In this document: positions 49,439 through 52,848 of the stretch, in pieces | Numbering within the stretch: the first letter of the stretch is position 1 | How the letters are laid out: the number at the start of each line of letters is the position of its first letter | Source of the DNA: JBIKWM01 sp044356305 | GTDB taxonomy: Bacteria; Bacteroidota; Bacteroidia; UBA10329 | Length of the DNA: 52,848 nucleotides | Assembly: GCA_044356305.1 (NCBI GenBank) | Contig: JBIKWM010000023.1 | Coordinates: 1-52,848 of the forward strand | Direction of reading: 5' to 3' | Program-made: the position numbers and the translations under genes | Notes under the pieces: generated by a model | Seen by the model: only the letters and a program-made list of their open reading frames with translations | Told to the model about the DNA's origin: nothing | The model's database searches: none

Positions 49439-49963
49439 ATGAGAAAATCACTACGCATCTTCGTGGCAATGTTCGGAATGACCCTGCCCTACCTTGCAAA
49501 TGCCAACAGCTCAAATGGCTTTTCCCTGACTCAATTTCGAATTGATAATGGCCCGATAGTCAGGCTATATGCGGCCAATGGGTCGGTCCAATCGGGCGCG
49601 TGGGATTCGGATGCAAGGCTGAAAACCTTGGTAAGCGACCTGCACCCATCGGTGTACATGGCCGAGGGGGTGATAAAGGTGCGTGAGCAGCGCCCGGTGT
49701 GCCTTTTTCTTGATGCCACGTCAGTGGCCGCTGTGGAACCGAAGACATTCGCAAGAGGCTCCATTGAACTGATCACCATTGACGTCAGGTCTATCAATGA
49801 GATCTCTCAGCGACTGGACCTATCCTCGCTCCGAGGGCTCGGTCAACTGCGATACGTGCATGTACGGTCGTCCGTGCTCTGCCAGCCTGAGCAGTTGTTC
49901 GCCATGGTACAGAACATCCCTGCCCATGTCAAAGTGCTTGTCACCGTTGAGGAGCCAAGCTGA
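49439..49963 (+). CDS. Small secreted protein of unknown family
   Basis: 174 residues. The signal peptide is MRKSLRIFVAMFGMTLPYLANA. The mature part is alternating hydrophobic/polar (RPVCLFLDATSVAAVEPKTFARGSIELITIDVRS..., LGQLRYVHVRSSVLCQPEQLF), suggesting alpha/beta or leucine-rich-like structure, but I recognise no family. No T9SS sorting domain. It precedes the large surface protein on the same strand by 72 bases, with a short GGGCCT/AGGCCC hairpin between. Confidence 0.65.
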   Translation: MRKSLRIFVAMFGMTLPYLANANSSNGFSLTQFRIDNGPIVRLYAANGSVQSGAWDSDARLKTLVSDLHPSVYMAEGVIKVREQRPVCLFLDATSVAAVEPKTFARGSIELITIDVRSINEISQRLDLSSLRGLGQLRYVHVRSSVLCQPEQLFAMVQNIPAHVKVLVTVEEPS

Positions 49964-50035
49964 GTCTGACCACTGAACCGAATTTTCATCACTTCTCGGG
50001 CCTAAAGGCCCATTCCGAACAAGAAGCTTACGATC

Positions 50036-52848
50036 ATGAAGCATCTCTACAACTCACTGACAAGCATATCCATCCGACCTGTCTCCGCCCTTTTGGCGGT
50101 CATGGCGCTTCTGTCGGTCGCTCCGGCCTCGGCTCAGGTCAGAGTGAACTTCACAAGACGGACGGACCCTCAGAACCTCAAGGTGCGGGGCGACTTCTCG
50201 ATGATCGGGAACACCAATCTGAGGCTGGTCAATTACTCAGACGACCAGAACAACAGCGTGAACATGAAGTATGTGGACGTTGACAACAACGACACCACCT
50301 TCAACTCATCTACCGCAGAGCTTGTCTTTGGCAATGAGAACGGGTCTGTAAGTACCTGCTCCAAGGTGGTATTCGCTGGTCTCTATTGGACTGGGAGGGC
50401 CTCCAATGGCAGCGACAGCCCCAACACTTTCTCGGTTGTTAAGAGTAAACCGAACGGCACGACCACCAGCATCAACAACACCACCGTTTACACCAACGAG
50501 CAGGTGATCAACAGCACCAACTACACCTTGGTGCTCCAGAGAAATGCGGTGAGCACATTCTATCCTATCTACAATTTCTATGACCACCTCAATAACATCT
50601 ATTCGTTCAGTCTGACCAACAGCGCTGGGGCTGATAGGCTCACCGTTTCCGTGAACGGTGGAGCTCCTACCAACATCCCTGTAACCTACACAGTTAATGG
50701 GGGCACCAATACAGGCACGGCCGTGTTGACCACCCCATATACCATCACCGATGGTACAGCCACGCTGACCATCTCTCAGTTTGTGCGCGACTCAAGGACT
50801 GATCGCACTCTTGCTCAGATTCAGACCGCCTCAAATGCCACCGTTCAAGTGACCGGCACCGTACCGTTATTCGCCAATTTCACGAAAAATTTCAACAAAC
50901 AGGTTGTTAACCTGAAGGGTCCTGGTGATGCGAACTATACAAAGTTCACTGCAGCATCTGATGACATCTACTACCCTACAACAACCGATGGGTTCATGTA
51001 CTCGGCCTTTGTGGATGTGACCGAGTTTGTCAGGACCCGCGGCTTGGGCAATTATACTGTTGCCGACATTGCTCTAGTGGAAGGTAATGGTGGCGGTACG
51101 GGATATTATGGCGGTTGGGGAATGGTAGTGGTGTATGAGAACTACCTTATGAACTGGCGCGACATCACCGTTTTTGACGGGCACTCTTATGTGGCAGGTA
51201 GCGTGACGGCCGATTTCACCATTCCGATAAGTGGGATCCAGGCAACCCCGTCAGGGCCTGTGAATCTGAAAGTGGGTATGATGGCCGGTGAGGGCGATCG
51301 TGGAATAGCCGGAGACTTTTTCCAGATCCGCGATACCACGAACCACGTGTGGGTCAACCTGGCGCATGGCGGCAATGCAACGAACAACTACTTCAACTCA
51401 TCCATTTTTACTGGTGGGAACAACCGGATCCCCAATCTCCTGAACAACTCAGGGATGGACGTGAGCACCTACACCATCAGTAATCCGGGCAATACGATTA
51501 TCAATAACGGTCAGACAGCGACCACTTTCAAATACGGTACGACCCAAGATACCTACATCATCTTTTCCATCGTCATGTCGGTTGACTCGTATGTGCCAGA
51601 TGCTCAGGGAGTTATAAGTGCTATTTCTGTGAATGGCGGCCCTGTACCCGACCCACTGGCTGTAAACCCGAATGATGAGGTTGAGTTTGCCGTGGATATC
51701 CGAAACTTAGGTACTGAGGCCATCAACAATTTCCGGGTTGTTATTCCGATGCCTTACACGGCCACCTATGTGCCAGGTAGCGCAACCAACACGGTGTTTT
51801 TTGCACCCTCTCCGACTCCGAACAATATCTTCTTTGATCCAAGCGAGGGCCCGACCGGAAGCCTGATTTGGGATATGGGTACCCTTCCTTTGATTCCGCC
51901 ATCAAGTTCCATCCTTGCTCATATGACTTTCCGACTGAGAGCAACGGATAACTGCTTCATTCTTTCTCAGGCCTCGTGCGACAATCTGTTCAGCGTTTCC
52001 GGTTCCATATCGGGCACTGGTGCGGTGACAGGATTCGCCATGACACCTCGCTCATTGGTATCCGATTTCCTTCCGGCCCCGTGCGAGGGCGAACCGGTGT
52101 ATGACCCGGTTGTGGCTCAGATCACGACAAATCCGGCCTTCTTTTCAGCCAACTGCAGTGCTGATGAGCTTGCTGGGGTATTCAACCTGTGTCCGGGCAC
52201 ACCTACAATTCCAGTCAGTTCAATCGCATCCTCGTTTCCAACAGGGACCAGGTTCTACAATGAGTACCCGGTCACTGTTTCCTCGACCGAGTTTACCACG
52301 ACCTTCCCATCAGCGTCAGGAACGAGCGTGACGTATTATGCCATATCACCCTTGACCGATGATGAATGCCATACCGCGTTCACCATTAATATATGTAGGG
52401 CGCTCGATGCTGTTAATGATGTTGCAGGTCCTATAAGTGGTTTCACCGGAGCAAGTGGGGTGGTGAATGTGCTGACCAATGACATATATAATGGTGGGGC
52501 GGCCACTTTAGGTAATGTGACCCTCAGCCTCGTCACGCCCGACCCGAGCGGGGCGCTGACATTGAATCCAAATGGCACAGTGGATGTGGCTTCGGGAACA
52601 CCAGCCGGGGTATACACACTTACATATAGAATATGTGAGATCGGGTTTCCAACGAACTGTGATGATGCCATTGTAACCGTAACTGTCGTAGCTCCTCCCA
52701 TTGACGCTGTGAATGACAGCGGCACCTCGAGTGGCTTTACAGGCGGCACCCCGATCGCGAGCGTCCACACCAACGACCTGTTGAACGGAGCGGCCGTGAA
52801 CCCGGCCAACATCACCACCACGGTGGTGACCCCGGCCAGCAACCCCGG
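50036..52848 (+). CDS. Large surface protein with DUF11-like and Ig-like repeats (partial, runs off the window)
   Basis: Open from ATG 50036 to the window end (more than 930 residues). The signal peptide is MKHLYNSLTSISIRPVSALLAVMALLSVAPASAQ. Residues ~35-520 are a beta-rich exported region (FAGLYWTGRAS, GYYGGWGMVVVYENYLMNWRDITVFDGH). A DUF11-like domain follows (LAVNPNDEVEFAVDIRNLGTEAINNF). From about residue 785, repeats of ~90-100 residues begin with (A)VND...SGFTG...NVLTNDIYNGGA and continue TPAGVYTLTYRICE; a second unit starts before the edge. This is typical of giant Bacteroidota adhesins exported by T9SS, whose sorting domain would lie beyond the window. Confidence 0.85.
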   Translation, partial: MKHLYNSLTSISIRPVSALLAVMALLSVAPASAQVRVNFTRRTDPQNLKVRGDFSMIGNTNLRLVNYSDDQNNSVNMKYVDVDNNDTTFNSSTAELVFGNENGSVSTCSKVVFAGLYWTGRASNGSDSPNTFSVVKSKPNGTTTSINNTTVYTNEQVINSTNYTLVLQRNAVSTFYPIYNFYDHLNNIYSFSLTNSAGADRLTVSVNGGAPTNIPVTYTVNGGTNTGTAVLTTPYTITDGTATLTISQFVRDSRTDRTLAQIQTASNATVQVTGTVPLFANFTKNFNKQVVNLKGPGDANYTKFTAASDDIYYPTTTDGFMYSAFVDVTEFVRTRGLGNYTVADIALVEGNGGGTGYYGGWGMVVVYENYLMNWRDITVFDGHSYVAGSVTADFTIPISGIQATPSGPVNLKVGMMAGEGDRGIAGDFFQIRDTTNHVWVNLAHGGNATNNYFNSSIFTGGNNRIPNLLNNSGMDVSTYTISNPGNTIINNGQTATTFKYGTTQDTYIIFSIVMSVDSYVPDAQGVISAISVNGGPVPDPLAVNPNDEVEFAVDIRNLGTEAINNFRVVIPMPYTATYVPGSATNTVFFAPSPTPNNIFFDPSEGPTGSLIWDMGTLPLIPPSSSILAHMTFRLRATDNCFILSQASCDNLFSVSGSISGTGAVTGFAMTPRSLVSDFLPAPCEGEPVYDPVVAQITTNPAFFSANCSADELAGVFNLCPGTPTIPVSSIASSFPTGTRFYNEYPVTVSSTEFTTTFPSASGTSVTYYAISPLTDDECHTAFTINICRALDAVNDVAGPISGFTGASGVVNVLTNDIYNGGAATLGNVTLSLVTPDPSGALTLNPNGTVDVASGTPAGVYTLTYRICEIGFPTNCDDAIVTVTVVAPPIDAVNDSGTSSGFTGGTPIASVHTNDLLNGAAVNPANITTTVVTPASNP

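Overview
The window looks like chromosomal DNA of a fairly GC-rich member of the Bacteroidota, probably Flavobacteriales-like. Five things point there: a complete sprA gene (outer-membrane translocon of the type IX secretion system, T9SS) in the order ruvA - sprA - gcvH - vanZ-like - tonB; several secreted proteins with C-terminal T9SS sorting domains; a TonB-dependent receptor with a carboxypeptidase-like N-terminal domain; Omp28-type proteins; and many copies of the Bacteroidota -7 promoter element TAnnTTTG, often only 4-10 bases before the start codon. No rRNA, intact tRNA, CRISPR array, transposase or integrase was seen.

Layout. 1-4.4 kb: tail of an unknown gene, two tandem RemB/Wzi-like outer-membrane barrels, a PAP2_C (sphingomyelin-synthase-like) membrane enzyme and a SPOR protein. 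4.6-15 kb: tonB, vanZ-like, gcvH, a 16-unit 21-bp minisatellite behind a signal-peptide ORF, sprA and ruvA. 15-23 kb: a sirtuin, T9SS cargo, and a run Omp28/T9SS - TlpA thioredoxin - DUF6029-like barrel - Omp28 lipoprotein - barrel - ubiX. 23-31 kb: patatin-barrel protein, LuxC-type acyl-CoA reductase divergent from a 2[4Fe-4S] ferredoxin, an ArnT-like glycosyltransferase, acyl-CoA-binding protein, DUF2147, a membrane AraC regulator and a KdsC-type phosphatase. 31-35 kb: a small accessory island next to mnmE with an HTH regulator, a structured intergenic stretch, a HEPN-MNT pair and a ParE/RelE-type toxin-antitoxin pair. 35-40.5 kb: sucD, a TPR-SpoIIE phosphatase and the TonB-dependent receptor. 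40.5-44.7 kb: a cassette array. 44.8-49 kb: fadJ and fadI with a T9SS cargo gene between them. 49.4 kb to the end: a small secreted protein and a large repeat-containing surface protein that runs off the window.

The most unusual structure is at 40.3-44.7 kb. The last ~200 bp of the TonB-dependent receptor gene recur three more times downstream in the same orientation (42181-42380, 43759-43958 and a shorter 44644-44729). Each interval holds one compact, lower-GC accessory module with its own promoter: a DTG aspartic protease plus TPR protein; a DNA methyltransferase plus endonuclease-VII-like HNH nuclease; and a HigBA toxin-antitoxin pair. A second, older-looking example lies 7 kb upstream. 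There the 3' end of mnmE (minus strand) has a decayed copy at 32820-32888, and the interval holds a toxin-antitoxin pair. I propose that small defence or addiction cassettes carrying a copy of a host gene's 3' end are inserted after that gene's stop codon, leaving the host gene intact and able to gain or lose cassettes by recombination between tails. The repeats and gene contents are read directly; the mechanism is inference.
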